NCBI GenBank assembly: GCA_900239685.1
Contig: OENT01000010.1
Span: 62,001-126,000 of the forward strand
Direction of reading: 5' to 3'
DNA from: Rotaria macrura
Taxonomy: Eukaryota > Rotifera > Eurotatoria > Philodinida > Philodinidae
Length of the DNA: 64,000 nucleotides
Shown here one piece after another: positions 25,543 through 39,677 of this stretch. The notes under the pieces were generated by a model that saw only the letters and a list, made by a program, of their open reading frames with translations, ran no database searches and was not told the origin of the DNA. Position 1 is the stretch's first letter. Each line of letters starts with the position of its first letter. Position numbers and translations under genes: made by a program.

Positions 25543-27932
25543 ATGGCAGCACCTCCACAACAGCAAACAACACCTAGTGATCATCATTACTTTGAGTGGG
25601 CAACAACAAAGCAACAAAAACTTGTTGAACAATCATTGAAAGTTGTACCTATTGCTGTAAATCAACCACAAGTATCAGCCAACAATACAAATCCAAATAA
25701 TACGACTAATATGGTACATAACCATCCACATCTTCATAATCATCCATTAATGGCTCATACTCATCGACGTCATTACTATCAACATTTCGAAGAAAAACGT
25801 TCGTTGGAAGATAGTAAACAAAAACAGAACAAAACAGCAACAACGACACCAACAACAGGAATCGTTCCATCGGTGATGGGCGGTAATTCGCCGAGTTTAT
25901 CACCTTCGTCAACAAATTGTAATCCTAGTGGACATGTAAGGAAAAAACAAAAAACCAATACCAATACCAATGGTATTGGTTCTACGTCATCAACATCATC
26001 ACTGAACACAAGCGATGATCATACTCAATCACAAGTAAGTTTTGTTTTATTTTCTCTTATGTATAATACGCATAAATAAACTGATTGCATTGTTCATAAA
26101 TGATGTAAATACTTACATTGCTACTGGTAGTGTTTTTTCTTCTGCCAATTTGAAATCATTTTTTATTTTGAATGTTGATCACTATTGAAATAAGAAGAAC
26201 GATTTCACTTGAAATATATGAGATGAGCATTCTCGGTCAATAGAGTTGAAGTTTGTTCCTATTCATATTAAACGAATTGGGAATAGAATCAAAACATCTA
26301 ACTTTTAATAAAACGAATATTTTTAGTAATGCAAATATTGTTTTACTTATCATAGAAATTTTCTAAATTAATTAGGTATTTAGAGCAAGAAGAAAAACAC
26401 CATCCGTGAATAGTGAACGAAAAATTTCATAGATTTCATGAATATCAATTCTTGCCTTTTTCTTTCTAGACTTGTTATCCATTTCAAGCTGAATTAACCC
26501 AGAAAATTGATATTGAATGTGGTGGCGGTGGTACTAATGGTAGTGGTCAAAAAGCTCATACACCAACACATCATTTCACATTGAGTACAGTGATCAATGT
26601 CAGTGTGAATGGTCAGACATCTCAACAACAAACACAGCAACAACAACAAAAATCACTCGATATACTTCCGTCTCCATCGTCATCCACTTTATCACAGCAA
26701 CAGTGTCCACTAACGTCAAATGATCAACAAGATTTTCTTGTTCATCCATCATCAGCTTCATCACCATCAGTTTTATCTACATCATCACCATCAACAGCAT
26801 CGCCATCAACAACTAATCTGAATAACAATAATGCAAATACTAATCCAATATCAAATCTAATAACTTCGACATCACCATCTACCAATTTACTATCACAACC
26901 ACCGTCTATACTTCCTTCGATGTCATCATCATCTTCAACGTCCATGCCATTAATACCATTTTCCGAATCAAATTTTTCAGCATACATTAAAGATCTTGAT
27001 TTAACAACATTCGATTCATTTATTCTACCGACATGCCCATATTCTCAAGATTATTTAACTATTGATGGTTTAATTACATTTTTAAATACACTAAATACAG
27101 CATTTCTTGTGTCAGATAGTAATAATAATAATTTATCAATACAAAAAACAATGGAATATAACAAACGATATCAACAACAAATGATTACAAGATCAGATTC
27201 ATTAACACAAAGACAAACACCTTATTTACCAAACACAACACAACAGTATTCTGATACATATCGAATGCCACAACAACCGATGTATAATTATTCAACTCGA
27301 CCAACACATTTCGAACAACATAATCGCTATTATCCGAATCGATATCCATCCATGATGGCGCCTTATTCATCTTATCCGTCTTACCCATATCCGTCACATA
27401 ATCAAGTAAGATCACAAATAATCTCGTAAGAAATACATTCTTACTCCTATTCACTTTTGTTGTTTTTCAGCAATACCAAATGTCTCAACATTATAATTAT
27501 GCGTCATCAACAAATTCTTCAGTAAATGTATCATCCACACCACAACAAAATTCATCTTCAATGATTATGACTGCCACGTGTGCAACATCGTCTTCCACAA
27601 TGCCATCGATGAATCCAACACAAAATAGCCTTCCTTCATCATCTAATTATGGATCATCATCATCGTATGATCCACTTTCATCACATGTTACTCATTCACC
27701 ATCGAATACAACGACTGGAGCAGGAAACGTTTATCCTCCGTCCTACTATCGACAGTCATCTATGCCATCCTATCCGACTTCTTTACCACCGCCACAACAA
27801 CAACAACAGCAACAATTGACGAGACAACTATCATCAAATTTTCCAATGACATCAGTTGTTCCCTCAAATTCAACGACATCAAATGTTAATTCTTCATCAA
27901 CATCATCCTCGCCTGCCCCTCCCTTCAGATAA
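25543..27932 (+). CDS. Unrecognised Q/S/T/N/P-rich protein, possible nuclear regulator
   Basis: Three exons (25543-26034, 26470-27405, 27471-27932) with clean GT-AG junctions (CAA/GTAAGT, TTTCTAG, CAA/GTAAGA, TTTTTCAG) give 629 residues in one frame. The protein is almost wholly low complexity: His-rich near residues 60-85, a basic patch RKKQK at about 131-135, polyGln tracts, many Ser/Thr/Pro runs, and a Tyr/Pro/Ser-rich C-terminal half. The only non-repetitive block is around residues 300-350 (FSAYIKDLDLTTFDSFILP...). No domain could be named. Such composition is typical of transcriptional co-regulators or RNA-binding scaffolds with disordered regions, but that is inference. It is convergent with the fucokinase gene downstream. 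Confidence 0.75.
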
Positions 27933-30061
27933 CAAATCATTTCATTCATAATACTATATTTTTCCTTTATTTGGCCCGTGTCGGATCTCACATCTAATCA
28001 TCTCTGTATGCACATCGCTTCTCTCATTAAGATGCAATAGTTACATACAAACAAAGATCTACCTGAATCTTTCTCTATCGTCTAATACAACTCTTATATA
28101 CATAATGAGCCCGGTGCTTTCGCTCTATTTCTCGCTCTATTTCTTTCTTTCTCTTTTCCTTTCTTTCGATTCTATCTATTTTTGTTTTGCTTGATCTCTC
28201 TTATTGTCATAAACTTTGTACAAAATAACTTCTTTCATTCAGCTGAAAAACTGAAAATCAGCGTGTGCATGTGTGTTCGTAAATGTGTCATCTTTTTTTC
28301 CTAATTATCATTGTTGTTTCTGTTCCTTTTTTTTTCTCCTTAATTTTTTTTTCTTGATTTCTTTCGTTTTTTTTTTGTTCGATTCATTCGAATTTGTTAG
28401 ATTTGTATTCACAATTGTGCAGCTTTCATCTCTCTAAAAAGCAAAATAAGATAATGAAAAGATTTCAAATCGTCACGACGATGTTGCCGTGTACATCAAA
28501 TGTCTTGTTTTCATTTGACAAGATGTACTAAGTCATCATGTTCGTCATTTATCGATGAATACTATGTAGTACCAATGATTAGTTTCGACTCAAATGAATA
28601 TCATGTCTCTCCGTGTATATCTATGTACGTATATGTACATAGTGAGTAATTTTATAGTCGAGTATTCAATTACTCCTAATGTTCTCTTGTCCTAGTTGTA
28701 ATACGACAGGATTCGGGACATCATGATTATTTCTATCGTCTAGTGATATGCTACTTAGAGAGACAGGATCACTTGAAGAGAAATTAATTTTCATCATAAA
28801 ACTTACTTACTGTAGACTAAAATACAAAACGAGTTTTTTGAAATAATGTCTAACGATTAAGATAAAATGCGAACTTTCTAGGTTTTTGATGACTTGTCAA
28901 AATTTTCATTTACTTTTGAAAGTTTTGAGATGAAAAAATAATTGAATATATTTTTTTTACTTCTAATCATATTTCTACATTCTCATGAAGAATATATTAT
29001 AAGTCACCTGTATGATATTTGTTTTCTTTTCCAATAAGAAACAATTTGGTACACTTCGATGCAGAACTATTCTATCCCATGTGTCTTCTATTGACTCGTG
29101 TGTGATTACGATGAATAGTGTCAATGTTGACAATTGAAAAACATTTAGTCTGAATAAATTTCGCTTTAATTTTTAGAAGTTATACTTTGTTAAAAATGTA
29201 ATTCTAGCTCGAATTCTATCATATAGAAATGTAGTCGATAAAGAACAAAGAAAAATTCTTATTTTCGACGGAGACACTGTCACTTGTTATGAAGATTTGA
29301 ATTTTTACTAAGCTAAACTTTTAAAGTTCTTGTAGAGATTTAATATTTGACCATTTTAGGCTATATTGGATTCACTAAAACATATTCATGAGCTTAGTGC
29401 TCGTCAAAAATAATTTGTTGTTATTTACCTACATGAGTGAGCTATGATCATTTTACTCGTTTGTTTATACAAATCTATCCTGACATAAGATTTTGCTAAA
29501 TATTGAAGTGCCTATTGATGAAATTGAACATGCTGAAAGTTAAATCTGAAGACAATACTATCATGTTAACATATCATATTTTACATAGATGATCGGTTGC
29601 CATGGGCATGTCATAAAATTTGATATTTTCAATGGAGGAGATTATAATCGTCACTTCATATTTCCATTAAAATGTATGCTAAAATCTAGATGAAATGCGT
29701 TTTTTTGGAATAATCCATTTTCTCAGCTAGTAAAATAGTTTATGACGAGTATTTTTACGAATAATTATAGCTCAATTCTCTCTTTTTAGATGCTTTCTTC
29801 TTTAGAAGATGGATCTAATAAGATTTTGATTTAGAAGTTTCATGATTTGCCCATTGCTGACAAAAGTCGTTTATTACTAGCTAAGTTATCTATATCAACT
29901 GATACTAAATACAATCAATAAATATTTTTGAAAATGATTAATAAAGTCAAATTATGATTGCAAAAAAAGAAAGACAATAAATTGCAAAATGTTTTCTAAG
30001 AATAAAACGAAGACTTTGAAAATCGAATAAATTATAGAATCAATCGATCAATATTATCCCC
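27933..30061. other. Convergent 3' intergenic region
   Basis: Holds the 3' ends of the plus-strand Q/S-rich gene and the minus-strand fucokinase gene. The first 500 bases are T-rich with CTTTCT runs, likely the 3' UTR of the former. No further gene is visible. Confidence 0.5.
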
Positions 30062-33000
30062 TCATAAAAATGTAATAATAGGTCCATGTCGATCGATTCG
30101 AGCTGTAAAAAGTGAAACATTTGGAATGTTTTCTTGAGATATCAATTCCTGACATATGCGAGCATCATTTGGAGTTTTAGCAAGAGCAGCAAGAAATCCA
30201 CCACCACCAGCACCCGCCAATGTAACACCTAGAACACGAGAAAAAATAAATACAAGTAATCCATGTGAATATTATTCATCTACCATAGATGTACGGCGTT
30301 AAAAGATCGATTAATTGACGGCATGTCTCTGGTTCCGAACCTGGAGCAACACGTAACTTTTGTTGCCAATAGAGTGACATGCATTCACCCAATTTCGATA
30401 AATTGCCTAAACAAAAGTATCTTAACTATGACTATATTCTTTTCATTGAAAAAAATATAACAAAACTACAAACCTAACTCAACTGCTTCAGCAGCTTGTA
30501 TAGCATTGTCTTCGAGTTCATCAAATAATTGACTGATTGCACCTGAATACCAATTGCGTAAAACTGATTGTAGAAGATTTCGTGCTAAGCGTGTTTGACC
30601 TGTATAGACAAGGATTAATCGTTCATCAAAGTTATCCCAAAATAATGTATTATTATTGTCTTTAACATTCAATTGACGCCATTCAACTTCGAGTGGTAAT
30701 TGGGGATTTGATTTGCCTAATTTAAATGCTGGTAACAAGCCTCCGATTTGATCTTGCCAGCCACCGCCTGTAGTCATCATTTGTTCCACGAACAAAACAC
30801 CATCTATACATAAATTCTTACGTTTATGATTGATTTCGCAACATAGTGATGATAATAATAATAATAATAATAACAAGAGAAAACTTACGAACAATCATAC
30901 TATCTGTTATATTTTCAACACCCATAAGATGCCATAGTGCAAGTAGAATTGCACCAGCTAGAATTGAACTGGTTCCAAGACCTGAACCGACAGGTACGTT
31001 TGACCAAGCTTCAAGTATTAAACTAGAGCCAGATAATTTATTTTTCAATTGTTCACACAGTGCAACTTCTTTGGTTACATTCAAATCAATAATACCAGTA
31101 AAAATGCAACATGTTTTTAATAACGCACAAGGACGTCGGGGTTGATTATAATCTGTAAATTGTGCCAATGTATGTAATTGATAAGTTTTATCATCTTTTT
31201 CATGTTCACCTTTGAGCACAAATGTAACAAATGGTGTTGATGATGATTCAACGAGACTTGCGCGAGCACCTATTGGTCGTTGTCCATTGATTGTTATAGC
31301 AACATTCAATACACTACCACCATGTTCATAACAAATGGGAGGTGTATCAGTCCATCCACCAGATAAGTCAAGACGAACAGGACACTCAACTGTAACTTGT
31401 CGATGTTTGGTCTGTGACAGTTTTATTTTATTATTATTATCATTATCATTACCTATTGAACACTTCGATCGACAAGTTAATACACCTTGTTTAATCAATG
31501 TCTGTGTTGCACCTAAAATTAACATTCAACAATTTCAAAATCATTCTTGACAACGAAGTTCGACAATAATTTTCTTTTAAATATTTATTATACAAAATTC
31601 ACCTAAAGTTGCATTTCACGGATACAACTATGGACAACATCAATCGTTCGTTATCTGCATTTCGATGACAAACTCTATGAGCAACTATGGATAATGGCTT
31701 CGAAAAGTAACTCTATTCATAAGAGATATTCAGAAAAACATGAACATAACGACTAATGCTTGTAATGAAGCTAACGATCATGTTCACTGATGAAATATTT
31801 TGCATCTAACATAATTCAAGTAAAGATGAGTGCGATACGAAAAATTTCTCAATTCAGTATATAGAAACACATGTATGCTTCAAAGAACGAACAGTATAAA
31901 TCAAATAGACTTTACCATCATAATGTCGCGCAGCTCGTATTAAAAGATCCGATCTATCGATCCACAAGTGTCTTTGTTTAATTAAATGTTGAATACCTAG
32001 AAGATATTTTTCTTCTTCGAACATTAATAGTGCATGTTGCCATTCACGATTTAGATATGGTCCAGAACGAAGACCAGCACGATCTCCGCCAGCCATTTCA
32101 GCTAACGTATTGGCAATAGCTGAAAACAGACAAGATAATATCTGTAATTTATTATAATGACTTAAACAGGCACGATCAAACATATCAAGGAGATCTTTAC
32201 TATGCCCATCAAAAATAGTTTGTTTCAATAGTGCCATATATGAATCATTAGGTTTTTGTTTACTTCCATGAAGAAATAGTAGATCAAGAATTTTTTGTCG
32301 AGATATTTTATGAAATAAATTTTGACGACGACCTATTTCTTTATAAATATCAGCACGAGTTAATATATCATTAAGTGATAAACGCCATGATGATTTCCAT
32401 CGTTGATGTAATTCATTCGATGAATTGAATAGCCAAAGTAAATTATCATTTAATGACGAATTATTATCGAAATTTAATAGAGGATAGAGACGAGCATTAG
32501 CTAACGTTCTTTTCTCTGGATCATTCTAAAATACAGAATAGTAGTAACCAAGAACTTTTGCAAAGTTCTTCATTTAACATGTAGATCACTTACGACAAAA
32601 AAATTGAAAACTTCAATATCTATTTTGGAAAAATCTGAACTATGGAACTTTCCAGTTGAATTACAAGAAGTCTTTTTCTAGCACTACTTACAAAATTATT
32701 AGAGACTTCAAAACTAAAAAACAATAACAACAAAGATTCTATCCAGTCGTGTTGGACGATTTAATGATTCGAAACAATGATGATTATTTGATAAATATGA
32801 AAGTGCGCAGACACACTACTAATAAGAACTCAAGCATTCATCACTAGATTAAGACTACCGACAACGATTGCATATATAATTTGTTTTTCCGTAGCATATA
32901 GATCAATGTTTCTCTTTTAAAGTTAAATTCTTGTTTAAGAAATTTTTTCCTTGTATAATTCTTATTTTCTCGTTTCTTTCCTTCAATAATCAAGTTAGTT

Positions 33001-36000
33001 TTATCGAGTGACTTTTACATTGCGTATGTACCAGGCTTAGATGACGCATCAAGAGTAAAGCAACTAAAAATATTTTATCTAAGAATAATTCATTTTGAAT
33101 GATTGAAACAGATGCTATTTTTCAGTGATTCGTAATATAGTAATCAGCAATAGGCTTCATGTTTGGAAGACCCTTCTCTATGTCACATGCATTTCATGTA
33201 CTACAATCACATTGAATGAGTAATATTTATTATAACTTGATATTAACAAGTTACAACTTTATTCTGGCTTTATTTCATGTTAGTAGTTGATATGAAATGT
33301 TCGAAATCATTCTAAAGCTTAATCTTGTGATGATGAAAGTAAATTAAAACATTCTTGGATATATGCAATGCTATCGAATAATTCTCTACACTTTATCATG
33401 TTTCTAAACCGAGTTAAGTTGAAAACAAAAATAAGCTCGCAAAACTTTGGCCTATTCGAGAACATCATAAAACTTTTATTATCACCTGCAAATCTGGCCA
33501 TAAATCCCAGATATCAACACCCGTTGTTTCTTTAAATTTATTCCATGACATATTTAAAATAGTAAAGTTTTCATCTGTAAATGATCTATCAACATGATCA
33601 TGAATACCGACAATTGTATAAACATCTAATTGATTATTTGATGATCCATTTTTTTTTTTAAATGATAATATAATACGTTGAATAATAACATCCGATGGTA
33701 TTGTTAAATGAAAATCCTTAAAAACGAAATTACAGAAAAATAAAACAGCATTCTTTTTCTTTTTTTACTTCTTCAGAAAAATCAACCGATTGAATACAGC
33801 AATTATCTCCCAATGTAACACGATTGCCAACAATAGAATTATGTATTGTTACATTTTCACCTAAATTACATTCATTATAGATAATACTATTTATAATTGA
33901 TGAATTTTCTGCTTGAATTTGTTTTTTATCAATGATTGAATGTTGAATTGATAACCATTGAATATCATCACGTTTCGAATGAATATTATCTTTATTCAAA
34001 TATGGCCATTTAGCGTCGATATATTGAAAATGACAACTATGTGGAAGAATTCCTAAATAATGTGAAATAAGAAAAACAAAATAAATCTATTTAAATAAAT
34101 GAAATATTTTACCACATGTAAACTTTGTTTTTCCATTCAATTGATTCCAAAGAAAAGTTTTCGATTGTAATACTAAATCATTTGTATCAGTTCGATGATG
34201 CGATGATAAATATTCATCGAATGATATATCTGTACAAGCGGCAAGAAGAAAATCGAAATATATCGACAACTATGAGAACAATAGTTTTTCTTTACAGTAA
34301 AAACAAATGTTATTATTCAAGTGATTTTACTTGATTCGGTTTTGATCCATTATCAATGCCCTCATACGTACAACCGTCGAGTGGTGGAATTGCATGAAAA
34401 TCTAAATAGAAAATAAAATCGTTGAGTATATATTATTTGAAATATAGGTTATCATACTTATCAATTTTTCAGCAAAATTAACCGAAAAGAACACAATGCT
34501 ACAAACCTAAATATAATAAAATAAATCTGATTTAGTTACAAATGACAGGATGACTGGCATTTTTAGACGGTTATATTTTAAATTGTTGCTTTTTCAGTAT
34601 TATATAGTTGATAAAATTAATGAAAGCAAATATTCCCTTGTGATCATACTTTTCTTTCTTCTATAGAAATTGAATCAGAATTTTCAGTATATTTGATTAA
34701 AGCATTGATTTCAAGCAAAATAGAAACACAAGATTCTAGGTTAGTTTTTCGAGCATTGATTAATTTTCTTTTTTTTTTATTGACTGCTGCTATCGGTATA
34801 ATTATTGATTGTAAAATAGTTCGAGTGTTTTTTTTTGTCTCTATTATTATTGCTTATTTAAACTAAGTTAATATGAATATGTTGTTGTTTAAAATTACAA
34901 ACAAGTGTAGTTTGCTTTCTTTCTTTCTTTCTGTTTTTGTCTACTTAGACTTCAACCTACAATAGGCACTTTGTGATCATCATTTGCATATTTACTCAAT
35001 TCATCAATAGATGCACGATATAAAATGTTCTTGACAATATTCTAAAAAAATAAGACAATAGAAAAACGTAAAAGACTCCTTGTTGTTTTTCGATACTTCT
35101 TCTTTATTAATAATGTAAACACCATGCTCGGTTGCATATTGTACTTCTTCTAAAGTTGACAATGCATGAATATCACTATCTAATGGAACTTGAATACCTT
35201 GACATGTAGGGGAAAAAAACAAACCATAATAGATAAATATACAAATATCTATACATCAATCATTCGAAACATACCATGTTTTGGTAATGTTACAAATGCA
35301 TCCGTACTACTAACCCACACACCATAAGGCAATTGACTGGAAGTTATCTAGATAGTTTTACTCTTATCGTCTTACAACGATGATAGATAATCAAAAAACG
35401 ATCTTACGAGATTAGTAAAATCATGTAAGAGTATATCTAAATTCGTTAAAAGCCATGGACGACTCGGTCCAAAACGAGCCGGCAATGTTGTTAATGCACG
35501 AAAGCAAGCATCATATGGAAATATACGACCCTTGATTAATTATGAAATGTAAACGATATTATTACTCTAATAGACGAGTAAAAACAGAAACGAAATCATT
35601 TTATTTTACCGTATGAAGAATTAATATATGTGCCGAATGTAAGACGCTCGTATTAATAAGCTAAAAAATTAAAATATTTCGCGTATACTCAAGAAGGATA
35701 ACTATTGACTAACAGAGTATCCAGCTTTAGCACTTAGAATTTGTGTTGCCACCACGAGTGCATTCAATGTTGCTCCACCACTGCCAAGCTTATCTTGTGG
35801 ATCATTAACGGTAAGGATTATAGTTGATTTATCGATTAATCCATAACTTTGACGCTGTCGCAGAACTATAACAAGAAAGAATCGTTGAATAGAATATATT
35901 AATATTGAAATATACTGACGAAAATCAAATGCATAAGCACTTTCTTGATCAGGTACTGTGACTACAATAACTGTCCAATGTAAATATCGAATACTATCCC

Positions 36001-36112
36001 TTGATGTCAATGGTATCTGTAGGATAGATGTCAAATAAAATTAATATTCTACTATGAAAAATAAATAAACGTAACGAACCTGCTCTTTGACAATCAAATT
36101 TTCAACAGACAT
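30062..36112 (-). CDS. FCSK: L-fucose kinase (fucokinase)
   Basis: Eighteen exons (36112-36080, 36016-35920, 35865-35714, 35660-35610, 35530-35408, 35347-35275, 35197-35097, 35041-34961, 34506-34458, 34401-34331, 34269-34113, 34052-33769, 33716-33486, 32525-31916, 31512-30889, 30803-30474, 30406-30284, 30228-30062) join in one frame of 1118 residues, close to the roughly 1080 of animal fucokinases. The N-terminal half is the pyrophosphorylase-like fucokinase domain (LGSGGATLNAL at about 70-80; LHSAHILILHTGR). Hexapeptide-like repeats around INSIIYNECNLGENVTIHNS indicate a beta-helix segment. The C-terminal GHMP kinase domain has RLDLSGGWTDTPP (751-763), the ATP loop PVGSGLGTSS (878-887) and LAGAGGGGF (about 1067-1075). 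It phosphorylates L-fucose to fucose-1-phosphate in the cytosolic salvage route to GDP-fucose. All key motifs are intact. Confidence 0.95.
32526..33485 (-). other. Large intron 13 of the fucokinase gene
   Basis: A 960-bp intron between the exon ending ...WDLWPDLQ and that starting NDPEKRTL. It contains no open frame or motif that I can interpret; most other introns of the gene are under 130 bp. Confidence 0.6.
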
Positions 36113-38087
36113 CTGAAAACAGAAATAGAACCTTATGCATATTTACAACATTTTTCTTCATACGAACATATCGTCGCATAGATAAAAATAGTTATTTAAA
36201 AAATAGTAACATACTCTCATCAATTTTTAATGTTAATAATAAAAACAAAATTTTCATCTCTACGAGCCGTGAACTATTTATTTATTTATCTTGAAGATTA
36301 TTTTACACGACGATGCATCTTTAATATGTAACGGAACAATAGATTTGTATCAAATTCAAAACCGTTCATATTCCGTTTATTTCATTGCAAATTAATTCAT
36401 TTTATTTTCTATTAAGAATATACATCAAAATTTGAATAGTATAATTTACATTTATTTATTTATTTATTTATTTATGTCAAAGGAAATACTCAATAGAGTA
36501 CAAAAAAAGCAGATAATATTTTTTCTTGAAGTCGAAACCCGATTAAATTATTTCATGAAGATCCTTTTTGTCTTTATTTGAACTTGATAGAATAGAAACC
36601 AAGTTACGAAAAACGTCCTTTATAAAATTCAATGAGATAAGATCACGTTACATATTTTATCTCAAGATAAGCAGGGAAAATTATTTACTAAAATATATAA
36701 CTCAATTTCTTCTTTGGTGAAGTATAGTGTAATGTTGTAAAAATGAGTCTGTACAAAATATTGACTCATATTTCATCATTTCATTTCGTAAGAAACAAAT
36801 GACCAACTATTGTGTTATGTCTTCAAACGTACAGTCAATAGAACGTTTTTCTCAATCAAAACGGAATCCTTTTTTCATTATTTTAGTTATTTCCACACGA
36901 AGATTAGTCAGTAATGAAATTCATTTAAAGTACATCTATTTATTTACAAAGTTGAAGTATTAAGTTAACCTAAATTATGCAAGCGATGCTCCCCCCCCCC
37001 CACACTGACACCCAAATTCCCAATTAATATAAGCATTATTTCGTAGTAAATTCTAAAGATTTTTCGACCTTTCTATTTGAGCCGTTAGTTCGTTACATCT
37101 ATTTTTACCGTCACTTTTTCCAACTTGTTCCTGTTATTTGATCAAAAGAAGCTTATTCTAAAAAAGTGTAATCCGTTTTTCGATTCAATATATACAAGAT
37201 TTTCTCTTTATATTTGTGTATATACGTATACACATTGACTACCATTTATGTTTTCTAGAAAAAGACATACAGCTGTTACACTTACATCATTACAAAAAAT
37301 CGAAATAACGATAATCATGCTACAATTTTGAAAGGTTGCTAAGAATATTTTCTGTATATATATATCTCTCTCTCTCTTTCTGTGCGTTTTGTTTCTCCGA
37401 TTCATTAACTAGAGTTTCTAGAATAAACTTAAAATAAACAAGAAGAAATCTTGTGTTTATAACACTTATAATATCTAAACTAAGCATAAAATTTAAATGA
37501 TAGAGAGAGAGAGAGAAAGAAAAAAAGAACCGGATGAACAAAATTAGAAAAAACGAACAGAATGTTTCACCGAACCAGATGATAACATCAGATAATAGTA
37601 ATTTTGTGAGATCAACAATGGCACGTTCAACTTTATCAGAAAGAAAGACAACGAACTCGACACATCTCTTTCAGAAAACACACAAAATGAAAATAGAATT
37701 CGAATTAAAAAAAAAAAGAAACACAAATGAAAGTGCAAAATCGGCCTCGATCACATCAAGGTTTCCGTCTTTTTTGCTAACCACTAAACAGGTAAACATA
37801 CACACCGTGATTTGATCCGACTTGACTAGCTCATCACATGTTTGAAATAAACAAATAAAAGGACAAGAAAATAAGCAAATGGGAGGGGGGGGAGGGGCAA
37901 TAAATGAAGAATTGATTGTATCGAGAAGACAGACGAAGGATGAACATTAAGAGAGAAATGAATTATGGAAAGAAAAAGCAAAAAAGAACGTTCCACTGTT
38001 GTGCTTCTATCAAAAAAAAACAGAGCAAATATTCGTTTTTTTTCAAATGTTTTGTAACAGCAACAGTTGTAAGACACAATATCAATA
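36113..38087. other. Intergenic between fucokinase 5' end and capicua-like 3' end
   Basis: About 2 kb without a convincing gene on either strand. It contains a TTTA-type repeat (about 36449-36474), an 11-C homopolymer at about 36989-36999, CT and GA microsatellites (37366-37378, 37501-37515), and a G-run block at 37881-37897. The fucokinase promoter and the 3' UTR of the capicua-like gene must lie here. No HMG-box exon is present on the minus strand. Confidence 0.6.
37881..37897 (+). other. G-quadruplex-capable G-run block (C-rich in the transcript)
   Basis: GGGAGGGGGGGGAGGGG gives four G-runs with short loops on the plus strand. In the minus-strand mRNA of the capicua-like gene the same block is a C-rich tract about 190-210 bases past the stop, so probably in its 3' UTR. 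Such a block is striking in DNA this AT-rich. Confidence 0.6.
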
Positions 38088-39677
38088 TTATTGATTTGTA
38101 TTATTATTGTACTTGCCGTTTTCGTTATAATCGCAACGAAGTCGTTTAGTTGCTAAAAAAATACACGTATTCGTTACTTTCATGTACGCACTTTCCTTTT
38201 TAACAATCTTACTAGGAGATGGTAACGTTTCGATATCAATATCCGATTCGTCATCGTCAGTTGATCGACGAGTTGATGAATTCGTATTATTGGATAGAGC
38301 CGATGTTGATGATGAAGATGATGGCGGTGGAGTTAAATCGACGGAATGTTGTCGAGCAATGGGCATAAGTGGGACGAAAGCGCTAGGCGATTGATTTGTA
38401 TTGACTAGTAACGGTGTTGTTGATGATGGTGATGGTGTTGAATAGGATCGAAGTGAAGAGATTGTATTTAACGATGATGATAAAACTTGACCAGTCGGAT
38501 GATACATTGGTGGTATTGCTAGTTGTGATGGTGGTGGTGGTGGCGGTAATATTGGTCCATAGTCAAAACGATGATGATAGAACTCTGCAAGAAATGGAAA
38601 GGCAGCGGGATGATGAAAATTTCCCATAGAACCAACAAATCGTTGAACTTGTTGGGAAAAAGCATTCGGTTCCCGCATTTGTGATAAATGTTTAGAACAA
38701 AAACCATGTCGTTGGGATTCTTTTTGACATTGATCGATTCCACATAAACGACGCCATTGTTTTCCATTAAATTTTTTACGTATTCCAGTATTACTTCAAA
38801 AACAGAAAATAACATAGAAGACATTGAAATCAAACTAAAAATAAAACACATAGATTCGTTCTTACCCCATTGTAAAAATATCTCCTTTTTTTATTCCTTG
38901 CAATTTATTAGCTGCTTGTTCGTGTTTTTGTAATTCTCTTTCAACTTCTTCATCATCTTCATCTTTGTTTTCGATGGGTGGTGTTGGAAATGCTGTTTGC
39001 TGTTGTTCATCATTATTATTATTTGTTGGTAGTTCAACTGATATTGGTCGAAACATAGCTGACACGGATAGATTTTCACGATGAAGACGTAATTCTTCAT
39101 GCCATGGTTCAATTAATAAACGAATATTTTGTCTTGTAAACCATGTGTCTTCTTCCTTATCATTTTCATCTTGATTGAATTCATCACGATTTTTATTATC
39201 ATCATTATGATTATTATCATTATTATTACTACTACTGAATGATTCATGTAATTCGATTGAAAATTCTAAACGTGTGGGATGCTTAGCTCGTATTCGACCA
39301 CATTGAAACTGATTTAATTTACTAGTCTTTATTCGTCGAACGCATACTTGTGTGTTAACAACAAGATCTTGACATGCCGGAATATTATCAATTATAATTG
39401 ATGCCAAATGATTACAAATTGGTTGTGATAGATCAACTTGAATTGTTGATGATTGTTGATCACGAAGTGATACTGTGACAAGATGAGAATCAATTATATC
39501 AAGAATCGTACCCATATGATATATGTTCAGATTCTGATTATCAAGAACAAGTACACTTTGATGACGCCATTGACTAGCGTCTAATGTAAATTGTGTTACG
39601 GACAATGGTGATGGTGTTGATGAACAACTTCGTTGTTGCCAACGTTTTTTTGGTGGTGACACCTCGTCGCACGCCAT
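38088..39677 (-). CDS. Capicua-like protein, N-terminal module without HMG box
   Basis: Two exons (39677-38866, 38793-38088) give 505 residues. Residues about 263-307 carry KKGDIFTMG then [18 protein letters not shown], continuing as C-x4-C-x9-C-x2-H (C288, C293, C303, H306) with [14 protein letters not shown]. This closely follows the segment just after the KKGD motif in the long isoform of capicua (CIC-L). The preceding region (residues about 35-150) looks like the small beta-rich N-terminal domain of CIC-L. The C-terminal part is Pro/Ser-rich, with an acidic [10 protein letters not shown] stretch. Canonical capicua continues to an HMG box and a C-terminal C1 motif. Neither is found before the fucokinase gene begins downstream on the same strand. 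An upstream 3' splice site ending at 39689 implies a 5' UTR intron. It is either a short paralogue or a truncated copy. Confidence 0.85.
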
